This document shows, piece by piece, positions 37,313 to 47,205 of a stretch of DNA of 64,000 nucleotides. The position numbers and the translations under genes were made by a program. Position 1 is the first letter of the stretch, and every line of letters starts with the position of its first letter. The notes beneath the pieces are model-generated. The model searched no databases. It saw only the letters and a list, made by a program, of their open reading frames with translations, and was not told the DNA's origin. Origin of the DNA: Pseudochrobactrum asaccharolyticum (GTDB lineage: Bacteria > Pseudomonadota > Alphaproteobacteria > Rhizobiales > Rhizobiaceae); assembly GCF_003314995.1 (NCBI RefSeq), contig NZ_QNRH01000003.1, positions 196,553 to 260,552 on the forward strand, read 5' to 3'.

Positions 37313-38449
37313 TTAAAGTGCCTCTTTTGACAGCGTTACGTTTTCAAGGAAATCATAATCCAGAGTGACACCGATACCCGCACCGTTTGACGGAACCGGC
37401 ATAATACCGTTTTCGGTTTCCAGCTTCTCACAAACAATATCCCGCTCGAAATAGCGCGAAGACGAGGATGTATCGCCCGGACGTTTGAACTGTTCCAGCG
37501 TTGAGAGATGAATATTATGGGCACGTCCGATGCCGGATTCCAGCATGCCGCCACACCAGACCGGCACATCATGTGCCTGACAAATATCGTGAATCTGACG
37601 TGCATTGGCATGACCGCCAACACGACCGACCTTGATATTAATCACGCGGCCTGCATCAATGGCCAGTGCTTTGCGGCAGAGTTCCGGTGTGCGGATACAT
37701 TCGTCCAGACAAATTGCTGTACGCATCATGGATTGTAGTTTTGCATGATCCTGTAAATCATCCCAAGCCAGCGGCTGTTCGATATAATCTAGATCGAAAT
37801 CATCGAACTGGCGCAGCAAAGCGAGATCAGCCAGCGTATAAGCGCAGTTGGCATCAACGGTCAGGTGAATATCGGGGAAACGGTTACGTACTTTTTCCAG
37901 AAGCTTCAGATCATGACCCGGCATGACTTTCAGTTTAATACGACGGTAGCCCTGCTGCACATGACGCTCAACATCCATCAAGGATTCCGGAATTTCCTTG
38001 ATCCCCAATGATACACCGACTTCAACATCTTTGCGGGTGCCGCCAAGCGCATGAGACAGCGACAGGCCGAGGGTTTTAGACCATAAATCCCAATAGGCCA
38101 TTTCCACACAGGCTTTGGCCATCTGGTGATCGCGCCAGTGCCGCATCATCTGGGTTAACTCATAAGGTGTCGAGAATTCTTTGCCGATAATCTGCGGCAG
38201 GAAAACGTCCCGCATCATCATCATGGATGACACCGTGGTTTCCGGCAGATAATCGGGCAGGGTATCACAGACACCTTCCGCATAGCCTTCAATATTGCCG
38301 CTGCGCAGGATCAGAAGCGGGAAGGTTTTTTTAGTAGCCACGCCGGTAGAAATGCGAAACGGGTTGAGGAGTTTCAGCTCTACAATACGTAATTCTGCGC
38401 TATCGATCCGGATCTTCGGACGAAGTTGTGACGAGGGCTGGAGTAACAT
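37313..38449 (-). CDS. Enolase-superfamily N-succinylamino acid racemase / o-succinylbenzoate synthase-like enzyme
   Basis: 378 residues from the ATG at 38447-38449; a longer frame (403) adds 25 residues with no family match. Muconate-lactonizing subgroup: the KxK pair in RIKLKVMPGHD, metal ligands in TVDANCAY, DYIEQPL and CLDECIR, and the opposite catalytic lysine in INIKVGRVGG. The GMLESGIGRAHN segment is typical of the OSBS/NSAR branch rather than dipeptide epimerases. No menaquinone genes are near; instead it shares an operon with a peptide importer, gamma-glutamyltransferase and an M20 peptidase. Racemisation of N-acylated amino acids is therefore more likely than menaquinone synthesis. 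Confidence 0.85.
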   Translation of the reverse strand: MLLQPSSQLRPKIRIDSAELRIVELKLLNPFRISTGVATKKTFPLLILRSGNIEGYAEGVCDTLPDYLPETTVSSMMMMRDVFLPQIIGKEFSTPYELTQMMRHWRDHQMAKACVEMAYWDLWSKTLGLSLSHALGGTRKDVEVGVSLGIKEIPESLMDVERHVQQGYRRIKLKVMPGHDLKLLEKVRNRFPDIHLTVDANCAYTLADLALLRQFDDFDLDYIEQPLAWDDLQDHAKLQSMMRTAICLDECIRTPELCRKALAIDAGRVINIKVGRVGGHANARQIHDICQAHDVPVWCGGMLESGIGRAHNIHLSTLEQFKRPGDTSSSSRYFERDIVCEKLETENGIMPVPSNGAGIGVTLDYDFLENVTLSKEAL

Positions 38450-38529
38450 GATTGATCTCTGTAATTTCTGTATGCGGGAAAACGGAAAGTGCCGGTGAGG
38501 CCGCAGCACAGGCTGTGACCTCATAAGGC

Positions 38530-40059
38530 TTAGTTCCAGCTCATGTCGTAGAAACGCACGAACTCATCCGGTGTCGGTGTAAAGTTCAGATCTTTCGCCA
38601 TCACATAATTGGTTGTGTAGGTCCACAACGGCACCCAATAGGCCTGATCGGCGATCTGGCGCAGAGCCTTGCTGTAAGATTCTTTGCGCTTTTCCGGATC
38701 GGTGGTGGTGTCTGCCTGCTTGAGCGTTGCTGTCAGCTCCGCATTTTTGACATCATCAATATCAGAGCCGTCAAAGAATTTGGATGTCGAAGCGGAAGCA
38801 TCAGCCACAGAACCGGAGCCCCATGTGACAAAGCCCATCGGGATCTCACCCTTGAGCTGTTTGTCGGCAAGCGCTGCATATTTCAGCATCTGAAGATCAA
38901 CTTTTACGCCGACATTGCCCAGCATCTGTGCCATGGCTTCGGTGGCTGCTTTATCGCGATAGAAATACATCGTGGTGGTAAAGCCGTTTTCATAGCCTGC
39001 TTCTTTCAGCAGTTCTTTGGCCTTGGCAGGGTCAAAATTGTAGGATGTCACATCCTGTTCACAACCAAATTGCAACGGGCTGCAGATGGAATTGATGATC
39101 TGCGAGGAAGGCGCGAAGAAAGCATCACGCACGGCTTTACGGTCAATCGCATGATTGATTGCCTGACGAACGCGCACATCTTTCAGCGGAGTATCGGCAC
39201 TGGAACGGCCGGATACATCCATAGAAATGTAACCGAAACGCAATGTTTCGCCCTGAACCACATTGAAACTGTCACGGGTTTTGAGTTTCTGGGTCAGATC
39301 TTCCGGCACCTGCCAGATGAAATCTACTGAACCGGACATCATCTCCGCGATCTGCGTATTGGTATCCGGAATGCTGCGCACTTCCACATTTTTGATTTGT
39401 GGTTTGTGACGCGGGCCACCGTCATGATAGTCAGGAAAAGCCTTCAGCGTATAGCCGCTGCCTGGCTCGATCTTGTCAACCATATAAGGGCCGGTGCCGA
39501 TTGGTTGTTTGGAAAAGCCTGCATCGCCGACTTCCTGATAATATTTTGCCGGATAAATCTGAATGGCGCTTTCAAGGAAATCGAGCGCAGCAGGGAATGG
39601 TGCGTTCAGATGCACGAGAACGGTCTGATCATCAACTTTCTCGGCATTTTTGATCCATGCCACTGTATTCGGCATAGCAACCGGAGTTTTAGGATCGGAA
39701 AAATGGTTCAGCGTGAAAACAACATCATCCGCGCCGAAAGCATCGCCGTTATGGAATTTCACGCCCTGACGCAGTTTGAATTCAAGGGTCAGATCATCAA
39801 CCCATTTGAAGCTCTCAGCCAGATTGCCAACCCATTCACGGGTTTTAGGATCACGTTCAACCAGTGTGTCCCAGACGGCATAGCCGAAAATGGTGCTTTC
39901 GCGGGCGGAACTGAAATAGGTGTTCGGGTTGTCCAGCTCTTTGGCAAAGGCGATATTTACGGTGTCATCTGACTTATCGGCCAGTGCCGCACCGGATACG
40001 CCCAGATACAAGCTGGCGGTAAGGGTCGCCAGAATTGCAAAATTCTTATGAAAGCTCAT
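38530..40059 (-). CDS. Periplasmic peptide-binding protein (SBP family 5), second system
   Basis: 509 residues from the ATG at 40057-40059, which has GTGGAG 7 bases upstream. Signal peptide MSFHKNFAILATLTASLYLG with a likely cleavage after ALA-DK. Family-5 landmarks are LTLEFKLRQGVKFHNGDAFG, PIGTGPYMVDKIEPGSGYTL and VRQAINHAIDRKAVRDAF. It would bind a peptide, a gamma-glutamyl compound such as glutathione, or an acylated amino acid for the importer encoded at 43-47 kb. Unusually, it lies far downstream in the operon, after the two hydrolase genes. Confidence 0.9.
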   Translation of the reverse strand: MSFHKNFAILATLTASLYLGVSGAALADKSDDTVNIAFAKELDNPNTYFSSARESTIFGYAVWDTLVERDPKTREWVGNLAESFKWVDDLTLEFKLRQGVKFHNGDAFGADDVVFTLNHFSDPKTPVAMPNTVAWIKNAEKVDDQTVLVHLNAPFPAALDFLESAIQIYPAKYYQEVGDAGFSKQPIGTGPYMVDKIEPGSGYTLKAFPDYHDGGPRHKPQIKNVEVRSIPDTNTQIAEMMSGSVDFIWQVPEDLTQKLKTRDSFNVVQGETLRFGYISMDVSGRSSADTPLKDVRVRQAINHAIDRKAVRDAFFAPSSQIINSICSPLQFGCEQDVTSYNFDPAKAKELLKEAGYENGFTTTMYFYRDKAATEAMAQMLGNVGVKVDLQMLKYAALADKQLKGEIPMGFVTWGSGSVADASASTSKFFDGSDIDDVKNAELTATLKQADTTTDPEKRKESYSKALRQIADQAYWVPLWTYTTNYVMAKDLNFTPTPDEFVRFYDMSWN

Positions 40060-40111
40060 GTGTCGCTCCACTTCGACGCAAGGTTAAAAAAGGTCAGGCA
40101 GTTTTTTGTTG

Positions 40112-41512
40112 TTATCGGGTTGAAGGCTGCGGGCTTTTGCCCTCAGCAATATCGGCAAATATCCCTGCCATGCAGCGCAAGGCATCACGGCAAGTGCTTT
40201 TCAGAACATGTTCATCAGGTGCATGCTGTGAACAGGCGCGGTAGGAATGTGGCACCCAGACAGTTGGCAGGCCAAGCGTCTCCGAGAAACACTCATTGGG
40301 TAGTGAACCGCCGAGATTAGGCAGAATATGCGGCGGATTACCGGAAGTATCTGTCAGCGATTGTGCGACAAAACGTGCCCACGGATGGTCCGGATCAAGG
40401 CGGGTCGCGGTAAAATCATCATCCTCGCGTTGGGCGATCCGGACATCCGCATAACCGTGCTGATCGAGATGACGGCGCAGTGCCGGTATAATGTCGTCCG
40501 CATCTGTGCCGACAACATAACGCAGCTGGCAGGTTGCCCGTGCCTTGCCGGAGATGGCATTGACCGGTGCCTCAGGCACGCCGGATGTCATGGCGAGAAT
40601 GGCAAAACTGTTCCAGCCATAGACCCGCTCGGCGGGTGTTAAACCGGCTTCGCCCCAGTCTTTATCAACGCTCGGGCCGGTTTCCATATCTACCGGCAAA
40701 TCACGAAGTGCCACGCGGATATTATCGGTCAGACTGGTTGGGCGCCATTCCGGAATACGGATCTGGCCGCGTTCATCGGTGATTGTCGCAAGCGCCTGCA
40801 CGAGCCGCATCGCCGGATCGGCAAGCAAGCCGCCCCAGTTGCCGGAATGATGCGCGCCATCGCGTTTTTCAACAATCAGATCAACTGTCACGGCGCCGCG
40901 TGCGCCCATGAAAACAGTCGCCCTGTCCGGTTGCAGTCGCGGGCCGTCGGAGGCAATCAGCACATCGGCAGCGAGTTCCTGTTTGTGTGATGCGCAGAAC
41001 GTCTGCAAACCCGGTGAGCCATTTTCCTCGGCCATTTCCAGCAGAATAGTGGCATTAAAGCCGAGTTTGCCATGCACGGCAATCAGGGCTTCAAGAGCAG
41101 CGATATTGATCAGATGTTGTACTTTATTATCGGCTGTGCCGCGCCCGTACCAACGATCACCTTCTTCTGTTAAAACGAAGGGTGACAGGCCTTCACGCCA
41201 TTGTTCGGTCTGCGCATGAATGACATCGCCATGGCCATAGATCAGCACTGTCGGCAGAGCAGCGTTTTCTATGCGGCGGGCGATCATCAGGGGGTCGCCT
41301 TCCGCCACCGGATTATCGTAAATTTTGATCTCAAATCCTGCAGCCTGCAAACGCGGCGTAATAGCCGTGTTCAGATAATCTGCCAGTACAGGTTTTCTCT
41401 CCGGTACCTGACTTTCTGTCGGATAGCTCACCAAAGCGGCCAGTTCGGATTTCATCGTGCCGCTGTCGAAATAGGTTTCGATCCGGCTAATAACAGTTTC
41501 ACGTAAAGTCAT
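40112..41512 (-). CDS. M20-family metallopeptidase / deacylase
   Basis: 466 residues. Two-zinc hydrolase with the expected ligands: YGHGDVIHA, the bridging Asp in YGRGTADNKVQH, the Glu pair in LLEMAEENGSPG, and a late His in GGSLPNECF-flanking sequence. A dimerisation domain occupies the middle (about 200-330). The ATG (GAGGACAGCC upstream) overlaps the end of the gamma-glutamyltransferase gene by 14 bp. M20 enzymes split dipeptides or remove acyl groups from amino acids. Next to an NSAR-type racemase a desuccinylase-like role is possible; length and sequence are closer to the dipeptidase branch. Confidence 0.87.
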   Translation of the reverse strand: MTLRETVISRIETYFDSGTMKSELAALVSYPTESQVPERKPVLADYLNTAITPRLQAAGFEIKIYDNPVAEGDPLMIARRIENAALPTVLIYGHGDVIHAQTEQWREGLSPFVLTEEGDRWYGRGTADNKVQHLINIAALEALIAVHGKLGFNATILLEMAEENGSPGLQTFCASHKQELAADVLIASDGPRLQPDRATVFMGARGAVTVDLIVEKRDGAHHSGNWGGLLADPAMRLVQALATITDERGQIRIPEWRPTSLTDNIRVALRDLPVDMETGPSVDKDWGEAGLTPAERVYGWNSFAILAMTSGVPEAPVNAISGKARATCQLRYVVGTDADDIIPALRRHLDQHGYADVRIAQREDDDFTATRLDPDHPWARFVAQSLTDTSGNPPHILPNLGGSLPNECFSETLGLPTVWVPHSYRACSQHAPDEHVLKSTCRDALRCMAGIFADIAEGKSPQPSTR

Positions 41513-43082
41513 GGCTGTCCTCCTCGGTCACCGCATCACCCCATGGCGACATAATCTCGGTGCAGCCGGAATTCAGCTCACCTTCACGCATCACGCCGGC
41601 CGGGCAGGCAAAGGCAAAAGGCCAAACGGTGCGGCGGGTAGTGACGGTGCGCGCGACTTTATTCAGTTCCGCAATTGTATTCGCTGGCAGGCTGTCATCA
41701 GCGATAATGACATCGGCGGCAGACATATCGAGACGCGGCTGATGGAAAGCACCTTCAATATCCATGCCGGAATCGACGATGAAAGAGGAAAGCTGGGCAA
41801 CGGCCGAGACAATCTTACGCCCGCCCGATGCGCCAATGGCGAAGCGGCGTTCGCCTTGTTCACCAAGGGCAGGGCAGACATTCATCAGACACTGGCGTCC
41901 CGGTTGCAGGGAGTTTGGTTTGCCCTGCACAGGGTCGAACCACATAATGCCGTTATTGAGCAAAAAGCCGGTGGAGGGCGAGACAACTTTGGAGCCGAAC
42001 AATGACAGCAAAGTCTGTGTCATGGAGACCATATTTCCGTGGCGATCTACGACGGAAAAATGGGTTGTGCAGCCCGGTGCTTTTGGTACTTCGCCGTCAT
42101 CCCCCATATTTTCTAATCGCTGCTGATAGGCATGGCGCAGGGCTTTGGCGTAGCCGGTATAAGCATGAGCGTCCGGCTGGCCTTTGCCGATTTCCGGCAG
42201 GGCATCAAAGGCTTGTCTCATGGTCGGGCCGGCGGTCAGATGTGGTGTGACATAAAATGTCGCATCGCCGCGCTTAAAGCTCAGCGGATCGGCAATGGTT
42301 GCACGGTAATCACGCAGATCCTGCATGGATAATGAGCCGCCTTTTGCGCGGACATCTTTGACCAGTGCTTGTGCCAGATCACCTTCATAGAATGTGCGAT
42401 AGCCCTGTTCTGCCAGTTCGGTCAGGGAGGGTGCGTAGCCGGACATATCAACGCGCTTGTCGGACAGGCTTGTCCAGCCATTGATCATCGGCCATTGGCC
42501 GTCTTCCAGAAACAGCGCTGCGGCATCCGGATCTTTGGCGAGTTCGCGGGTTGCCCCTGCGATAACAAGCGCTGCATACCAGTCAACTGGCAGGCCTTCT
42601 TTTGCGAGTTTAATCGCCGGAGCCAGCAGTTCCGCCCAGGGCATGGTGCCCCAGCGTGCATGTGCCTGACCGATACCGTCGACTACACCCGGTACTGCAA
42701 CGGCAGTTGCCCCCATGATGTTGCGGTCATCGACCACGGCTTCCCACGGGAAAAGATCAGAGTTTTTACCGGCGCCGGAGAGCGGATAATCGGCAGGATT
42801 CAGCTCCACAGGTGCACGCATGGCATAGGTCAGGGCATGGGCTTTACCGGAAGCTGCATCCCAAACCATCATCGCACCGCCACCGGCAGGGCCGGACATC
42901 CAAGGCTCAAGCACACCGATAGCGAAAGAAACAGCCGTTGCGGCATCCATCGCATTGCCGCCTGCTGCAAGCACTGCCGCGCCAATTTGTGCTGCACGGC
43001 TGTTTTGTGCGGCTACGACACCGCCTTTGGTGCGGATGACATTCTTGCGAGTAACTTGCGTACGGGAAAGACTGGTTTGCAT
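41499..43082 (-). CDS. Gamma-glutamyltransferase family protein
   Basis: 527 residues. N-terminal nucleophile hydrolase that cuts gamma-glutamyl bonds. The autoprocessing site and nucleophile Thr are in PGCTTHFSVVDRHGNM, and GSKVVSPSTGFLLNNGIMWF and the N-terminal AGGNAMDAATAVSFAIGVLE are also typical. Unlike E. coli Ggt it shows no signal peptide, so it is probably cytosolic and acts after import. The ATG follows AAGGAACTGAA and lies 18 bp after the upstream ATPase gene. It may free glutamate from glutathione or gamma-glutamyl peptides imported by the neighbouring transporter. Confidence 0.9.
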   Translation of the reverse strand: MQTSLSRTQVTRKNVIRTKGGVVAAQNSRAAQIGAAVLAAGGNAMDAATAVSFAIGVLEPWMSGPAGGGAMMVWDAASGKAHALTYAMRAPVELNPADYPLSGAGKNSDLFPWEAVVDDRNIMGATAVAVPGVVDGIGQAHARWGTMPWAELLAPAIKLAKEGLPVDWYAALVIAGATRELAKDPDAAALFLEDGQWPMINGWTSLSDKRVDMSGYAPSLTELAEQGYRTFYEGDLAQALVKDVRAKGGSLSMQDLRDYRATIADPLSFKRGDATFYVTPHLTAGPTMRQAFDALPEIGKGQPDAHAYTGYAKALRHAYQQRLENMGDDGEVPKAPGCTTHFSVVDRHGNMVSMTQTLLSLFGSKVVSPSTGFLLNNGIMWFDPVQGKPNSLQPGRQCLMNVCPALGEQGERRFAIGASGGRKIVSAVAQLSSFIVDSGMDIEGAFHQPRLDMSAADVIIADDSLPANTIAELNKVARTVTTRRTVWPFAFACPAGVMREGELNSGCTEIMSPWGDAVTEEDSHDFT

Positions 43083-43100
43083 TTCAGTTCCTTAATCAGT

Positions 43101-44075
43101 TCAGGCAGGCAATGCAGTGGCATTGGTATAAAGGTGGCAGGCGACACAGCCGCTGCCGCTTTCCTGCAAGACAGGGCGGGACTGATCGCAGGGGGTAAAG
43201 CGGTCAGGGCAGCGCGGATGAAAGGCGCAACCTGCAGGTGGATTGATCGGATTGGGATATTCTGTGCCGAGCTGTGTGTCCGGCACGCCGAGTTCCGGTT
43301 CGGGTGTCAGTACTGAATCCAGCAGAGCGCGTGAATAAGGGTGGCGGGCATTGCGGAAAATGTCTTCAGTTTCGCGCTCTTCAACAATGCGCCCGAGATA
43401 CATCACCGCAACGCGTGTCGCGAGATATTCAACAACTGCCAGATTGTGGCTGATGAACAGATAGGTCAGACCGAGCTCACGCTGCAGATCGCCCAACAAA
43501 TTAAGGATTTGGCTCTGCACCGAAACATCGAGTGCCGATGTTGGTTCATCGCAGATAACAATTTCCGGCTTCATAATCAGCGCACGGGCAATAGCGACAC
43601 GCTGGCGCTGGCCGCCTGACATCTGGTTCGGATAGGCGTTGAGCATACGCGAAGGCAGCCCGACGACATCCATAATTTCCTTCACTTTCTTTTCGCGCGA
43701 TGCCTGATCGCCGACACTATGCACCACGAGCGGCGCCATAATGATCTGGCGGATAGTTTTGCGCGGATTGAGTGAGGAATAGGGATCCTGAAAGATCGGC
43801 TGAATACGGCGCGACAATTCAAAACGGTTTTGCTTGGTGATATCTTCGCCGTTAATTTCGACGCGTCCACTGGTCGGCTTTTCCAGCCCGAGCAGGATTT
43901 TGGCAAGCGTTGATTTTCCGCAACCGGATTCACCGACAAGGCCAAGAACCGAGCCACGCTCTACCGTCAACGAGACATCACTAACCGCTGCCAGTGGCTT
44001 TTTGCCGGAGAAAAAGCCCTGTCGTACCTGATAGATTTTGGAGACATTATGGAGTTGTAAAACTGGCTGGCTCAT
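43101..44075 (-). CDS. Peptide ABC transporter ATP-binding protein, DppF/OppF type (second system)
   Basis: 324 residues from the ATG at 44073-44075 (GGAGG upstream), which overlaps the end of the DppD-type gene by 4 bp; a longer frame adds 15 unlikely residues. Walker A GESGCGKST, signature MSGGQRQRVAIARA, Walker B IVICDEPTSALDVS and the C-terminal oligopeptide domain CAFHPRCPDRFTPC are intact. It powers uptake together with the DppD-type protein. Confidence 0.93.
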   Translation of the reverse strand: MSQPVLQLHNVSKIYQVRQGFFSGKKPLAAVSDVSLTVERGSVLGLVGESGCGKSTLAKILLGLEKPTSGRVEINGEDITKQNRFELSRRIQPIFQDPYSSLNPRKTIRQIIMAPLVVHSVGDQASREKKVKEIMDVVGLPSRMLNAYPNQMSGGQRQRVAIARALIMKPEIVICDEPTSALDVSVQSQILNLLGDLQRELGLTYLFISHNLAVVEYLATRVAVMYLGRIVEERETEDIFRNARHPYSRALLDSVLTPEPELGVPDTQLGTEYPNPINPPAGCAFHPRCPDRFTPCDQSRPVLQESGSGCVACHLYTNATALPA

Positions 44076-45070
44076 AGCAAAGCCTCCGCAGGCTGACGCA
44101 TGCCGTTTGCATGGACGCACTGTAATGTATGATGAGCGGAGAGATCACGCTGCGGGATAGTTCCGGTGCAGGCTTCAATCGCCTCAGGGCAGCGGTCGCG
44201 GAAGATGCAGCCGGTATGACGTCCGACCAGATTTGGCACAATACCCGGAATTGTGCCCAGCCGTTCTCTGCGTTTAATGCGCCCCGGTATTGGAATGCAG
44301 TCCAGAAGCCCACGCGTATAAGGATGCGCAGGATTGCGGAAGATTTCTCTGACAGAACCGGCCTCAACCAGTTCACCGGCATACATCACCGCTACCTTGT
44401 CAGCGATACGCGCAACAACACCGAGATCATGGGTGATCAGGATCATCGCCATGCCCATTTTCTGCTGCAGATCTTTGAGAAGACGCAAGATCTGTGCCTG
44501 AATGGTTACGTCCAGAGCGGTTGTCGGTTCATCGGCGATCAGCAATTCCGGCTCACACATCAGCGCCATTGCAATCATGATACGCTGACGCAAACCACCG
44601 GAAAGCTGATGCGGATATTGGTTGAGACGGCTTTCTGCGGCGGTAATCCCAACCATACGCAGAAGATCTGCGGCGCGTTTCAGTGCTTCAGCTTTGCTGA
44701 CAGATTTATGCAGACGCAATGCTTCCGCCAACTGGCTGCCGATCGTATAGGCAGGGTTCAGGCTGGTCATCGGCTCCTGAAAAATCATCGCCATACGGTT
44801 ACCGCGCAGCGCACGCATTTCCCGTGCCGTGGCTTTTTGCAGGTCAATGCCGTCAAAGCTCATCTCGGTCGCGTTACGCTGAATGCCCGGTGACAAAAGC
44901 CCCATCACTGCAAGCGAGGTCAGCGATTTGCCGGAGCCGCTTTCACCGACAATACAGAGTGTCTCACCCGGTTTAACCTCGAGGTTGATATTGCGCACAG
45001 CATGAAGAGTACCTGCGGCGGTGGGGATGTCCAGTGTAAGGCCCTGAACTTTAAGAATAGGAGCAGTCAT
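44072..45070 (-). CDS. Peptide ABC transporter ATP-binding protein, DppD/OppD type (second system)
   Basis: 332 residues from the ATG at 45068-45070, which has GAGGGG upstream; the frame continues 32 codons further but that part overlaps the permease and lacks family similarity. Motifs: Walker A GESGSGKSL, Q-loop IFQEPMTSLNP, signature LSGGLRQRIMIAMA, Walker B LLIADEPTTALDVT and the C-terminal Cys motif CIFRDRCPEAIEAC. It is the first ATPase after the two permease genes. Confidence 0.93.
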   Translation of the reverse strand: MTAPILKVQGLTLDIPTAAGTLHAVRNINLEVKPGETLCIVGESGSGKSLTSLAVMGLLSPGIQRNATEMSFDGIDLQKATAREMRALRGNRMAMIFQEPMTSLNPAYTIGSQLAEALRLHKSVSKAEALKRAADLLRMVGITAAESRLNQYPHQLSGGLRQRIMIAMALMCEPELLIADEPTTALDVTIQAQILRLLKDLQQKMGMAMILITHDLGVVARIADKVAVMYAGELVEAGSVREIFRNPAHPYTRGLLDCIPIPGRIKRRERLGTIPGIVPNLVGRHTGCIFRDRCPEAIEACTGTIPQRDLSAHHTLQCVHANGMRQPAEALL

Positions 45071-45080
45071 TGGTTTCCCC

Positions 45081-45980
45081 TCAGTTTCGTCCGCCCGGCG
45101 CGGTAATATCGCGCAGGCCGTCGCCCATGAGATTGATTGCCAGCACCAGCACAAACAGCGCAACACCGGGGATCATCACAAGCCATGGCTCGAACAGCAT
45201 CATGTCTTTGCCCTCGGAGATCATCAGACCCCAGCTGGCTGTCGGCGGCTGCACACCAAGACCTAAGAAGGACAGAGCAGCTTCCAGCAAAATGGCATGC
45301 GCCATTTCCAACGTGGCAACGACAATCAGGTTGTTCATCAGATTAGGCAGGATTTCGGAGATCAGAATGCGCGGTGTGGATGTGCCGATGGCATAGGAGG
45401 CAGCAACATATTCCCGCCGTGCGATCTGCAATGTTGAGGCGCGCATGACCACGGCATAGCGATCCCACAGTAACAGGCCGAGAACGGTGGCAACAACAGT
45501 CAGCGATCCGCCAAACAAGGCAACAACAGCCAGTGCGACCAGAACCACAGGCATTGCGAGACGCACATTAATCAGGAATGTCACAACCGCATCCACACGG
45601 CCGCCGAAATAACCGGCCGCAACGCCCATCGCCGTGCCGATAATGCCGGAGATCAGAGCTGCCGACAGGCCGATAAATAATGAGACGCGTGCACCGTGCA
45701 GCAGACGAGCGAGATAATCGCGCCCAAGCTGGTCAGTTCCCAGAACGTGATCGGATTTACCGCCTAAGAATTCCGGCGGCACCATCCGGTTCAGCAGATC
45801 CTGCGTATAGGGATCATATTTGAGGAGCATCGGAGCAAAGATTGCAACCAGTGCAATCACTGCCACGATGATCGTGCCGATCATGAAGCCGCTATGACCG
45901 AAAATACGGCGGCGCAAAATCGCAGACGGAGATGGTTCCAGAATTTGTTCGGCGGTCGGTATGGAAGAAAAAGTGGTCAT
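45081..45980 (-). CDS. Peptide ABC transporter permease, DppC type (second system)
   Basis: 299 residues. N-terminal helix at about 31-53, the LGTDQLGRDYLARLLHGAR motif of DppC/OppC proteins, the coupling loop near REYVAASYAIG, and the ending NLMGDGLRDITAPGG. Start ATG with GAGGACCTC upstream; it overlaps the DppB-type gene's stop by 4 bp. Confidence 0.92.
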   Translation of the reverse strand: MTTFSSIPTAEQILEPSPSAILRRRIFGHSGFMIGTIIVAVIALVAIFAPMLLKYDPYTQDLLNRMVPPEFLGGKSDHVLGTDQLGRDYLARLLHGARVSLFIGLSAALISGIIGTAMGVAAGYFGGRVDAVVTFLINVRLAMPVVLVALAVVALFGGSLTVVATVLGLLLWDRYAVVMRASTLQIARREYVAASYAIGTSTPRILISEILPNLMNNLIVVATLEMAHAILLEAALSFLGLGVQPPTASWGLMISEGKDMMLFEPWLVMIPGVALFVLVLAINLMGDGLRDITAPGGRN

Positions 45981-46894
45981 GAGGTCCTCATGCGGGGATC
46001 AAGCCAGGCATTCATGATGTCGGCGAGCAGTGTGAAGACGATATAAAACATGGAGAAAAGCAGGATTAGCGCCTGAACGGTCGGCAAATCGTTGCGGGTG
46101 ATCGACTCCCATGCGAGCAGTCCGGCACCCGGCAAAGCGAAGACAGATTCAACCACAATCGAACCACCGAGCATGAAACCCATCTGCACGGCAGACAGCG
46201 AAACGACAGGGATAATCGCATTGCGCAACGCATGGGTGAAGAGCACCCGCCATTCCGATGAGCCTTTGGCACGGGCGGTGCGGATATAATCAGATGAGAG
46301 AACTTCCAGCATACCGGCGCGGGTGAGGCGCATAATTGCAGGCATGGCATAATAGCCGAGCACAATGGTTGGCAGGATAAAATGCTGCCATGTCTTGGCA
46401 CCGGAAGCAGGCAGCCAGCCAAGATCAATGGAGAAAACCGAGATCAGCACAAGGGCAAACCAGAAGCTTGGCATTGCCTGTCCGGCGACAGAGATAAACA
46501 GCGCCAGCTTGTCGGTCAGTGAGTTCGGGCGTTTGGCGGCAAGTACACCAAGCGGCACAGCAACAAGCAGAGCAAATACAATGGCGGTCAGACCGAGGTG
46601 CATAGTGACACCAAGCCGGCTGGAAATGAGGTCTGCAACCGGAAGTTTAAAATAATAACTCTGTCCGAAGTTGAAATGCGCTGCATTCCACAGCCAGTCC
46701 GCATATTGGACAAGCATCGGGCGGTCAAAACCGTAGAATTCGCGGATTGTCTGAATGTCCTGCGCACTGGCACCTTCACCCGCGATGGCAGTCGCAGGGT
46801 CGCCGCTCAGGTAAAGCAGACAGAAACTGATAAAAGACACGGTCAGCGCAACCAGTAAGGCAAGGCCGAGCCGCTTGAGGATGAAACCAAGCAA
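45977..46894 (-). CDS. Peptide ABC transporter permease, DppB type (second system), TTG start
   Basis: 305 residues if started at the TTG at 46892-46894. That codon has GGAG six bases upstream and gives the typical N-terminus MLGFILKRLGLALLVALTVS. A TTG five codons upstream has no ribosome site, and there is no in-frame ATG nearby. The protein has six membrane helices, YLSGDPATAIAGEGASAQDI and the ending ADIMNAWLDPRMR. It is the first gene of the operon that runs down to the racemase-like gene at 37313. The weak start codon could limit transporter levels. Confidence 0.85.
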   Translation of the reverse strand: MLGFILKRLGLALLVALTVSFISFCLLYLSGDPATAIAGEGASAQDIQTIREFYGFDRPMLVQYADWLWNAAHFNFGQSYYFKLPVADLISSRLGVTMHLGLTAIVFALLVAVPLGVLAAKRPNSLTDKLALFISVAGQAMPSFWFALVLISVFSIDLGWLPASGAKTWQHFILPTIVLGYYAMPAIMRLTRAGMLEVLSSDYIRTARAKGSSEWRVLFTHALRNAIIPVVSLSAVQMGFMLGGSIVVESVFALPGAGLLAWESITRNDLPTVQALILLFSMFYIVFTLLADIMNAWLDPRMRTS

Positions 46895-47126
46895 GTTTTG
46901 CTCCGTCAAAATCGTTTTAGGATATGAAGGTTATGACTGAGATTGGTGATGCTGAGTGCATCAGTCGCTCATTGATGAAGGACACCTGATATTTCCGGAT
47001 ATCTAAAGAAAGCCGCCTCTAATGGCGCTTCCATTGCCACCTACTGCACACAAAACGGGATGGTGCAGTCTAGTCCAGTCCGGAACTATTTCTCAGCCAT
47101 TCAATATCAAAGCCGGGTTGTCAGAT

Positions 47127-47143
47127 ATTTGCCTGTGGCAAAT
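47127..47143. promoter_or_regulatory. Inverted repeat ATTTGCC-N3-GGCAAAT
   Basis: Seven-base perfect arms around TGT, in the divergent promoter region 165 bp upstream of the IclR gene and 233 bp upstream of the permease gene. A possible operator for the operon's regulator. Confidence 0.35.
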
Positions 47144-47205
47144 TTGATGTACTGAAATTCTCAGCAGAGATTTTTTGATTTTTCATTGATTTTCCCCATT
47201 GTATC

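Noticed and set aside
42369-43316. 315-codon plus-strand frame
   Set aside because: Antisense to gamma-glutamyltransferase and spans into the next gene.
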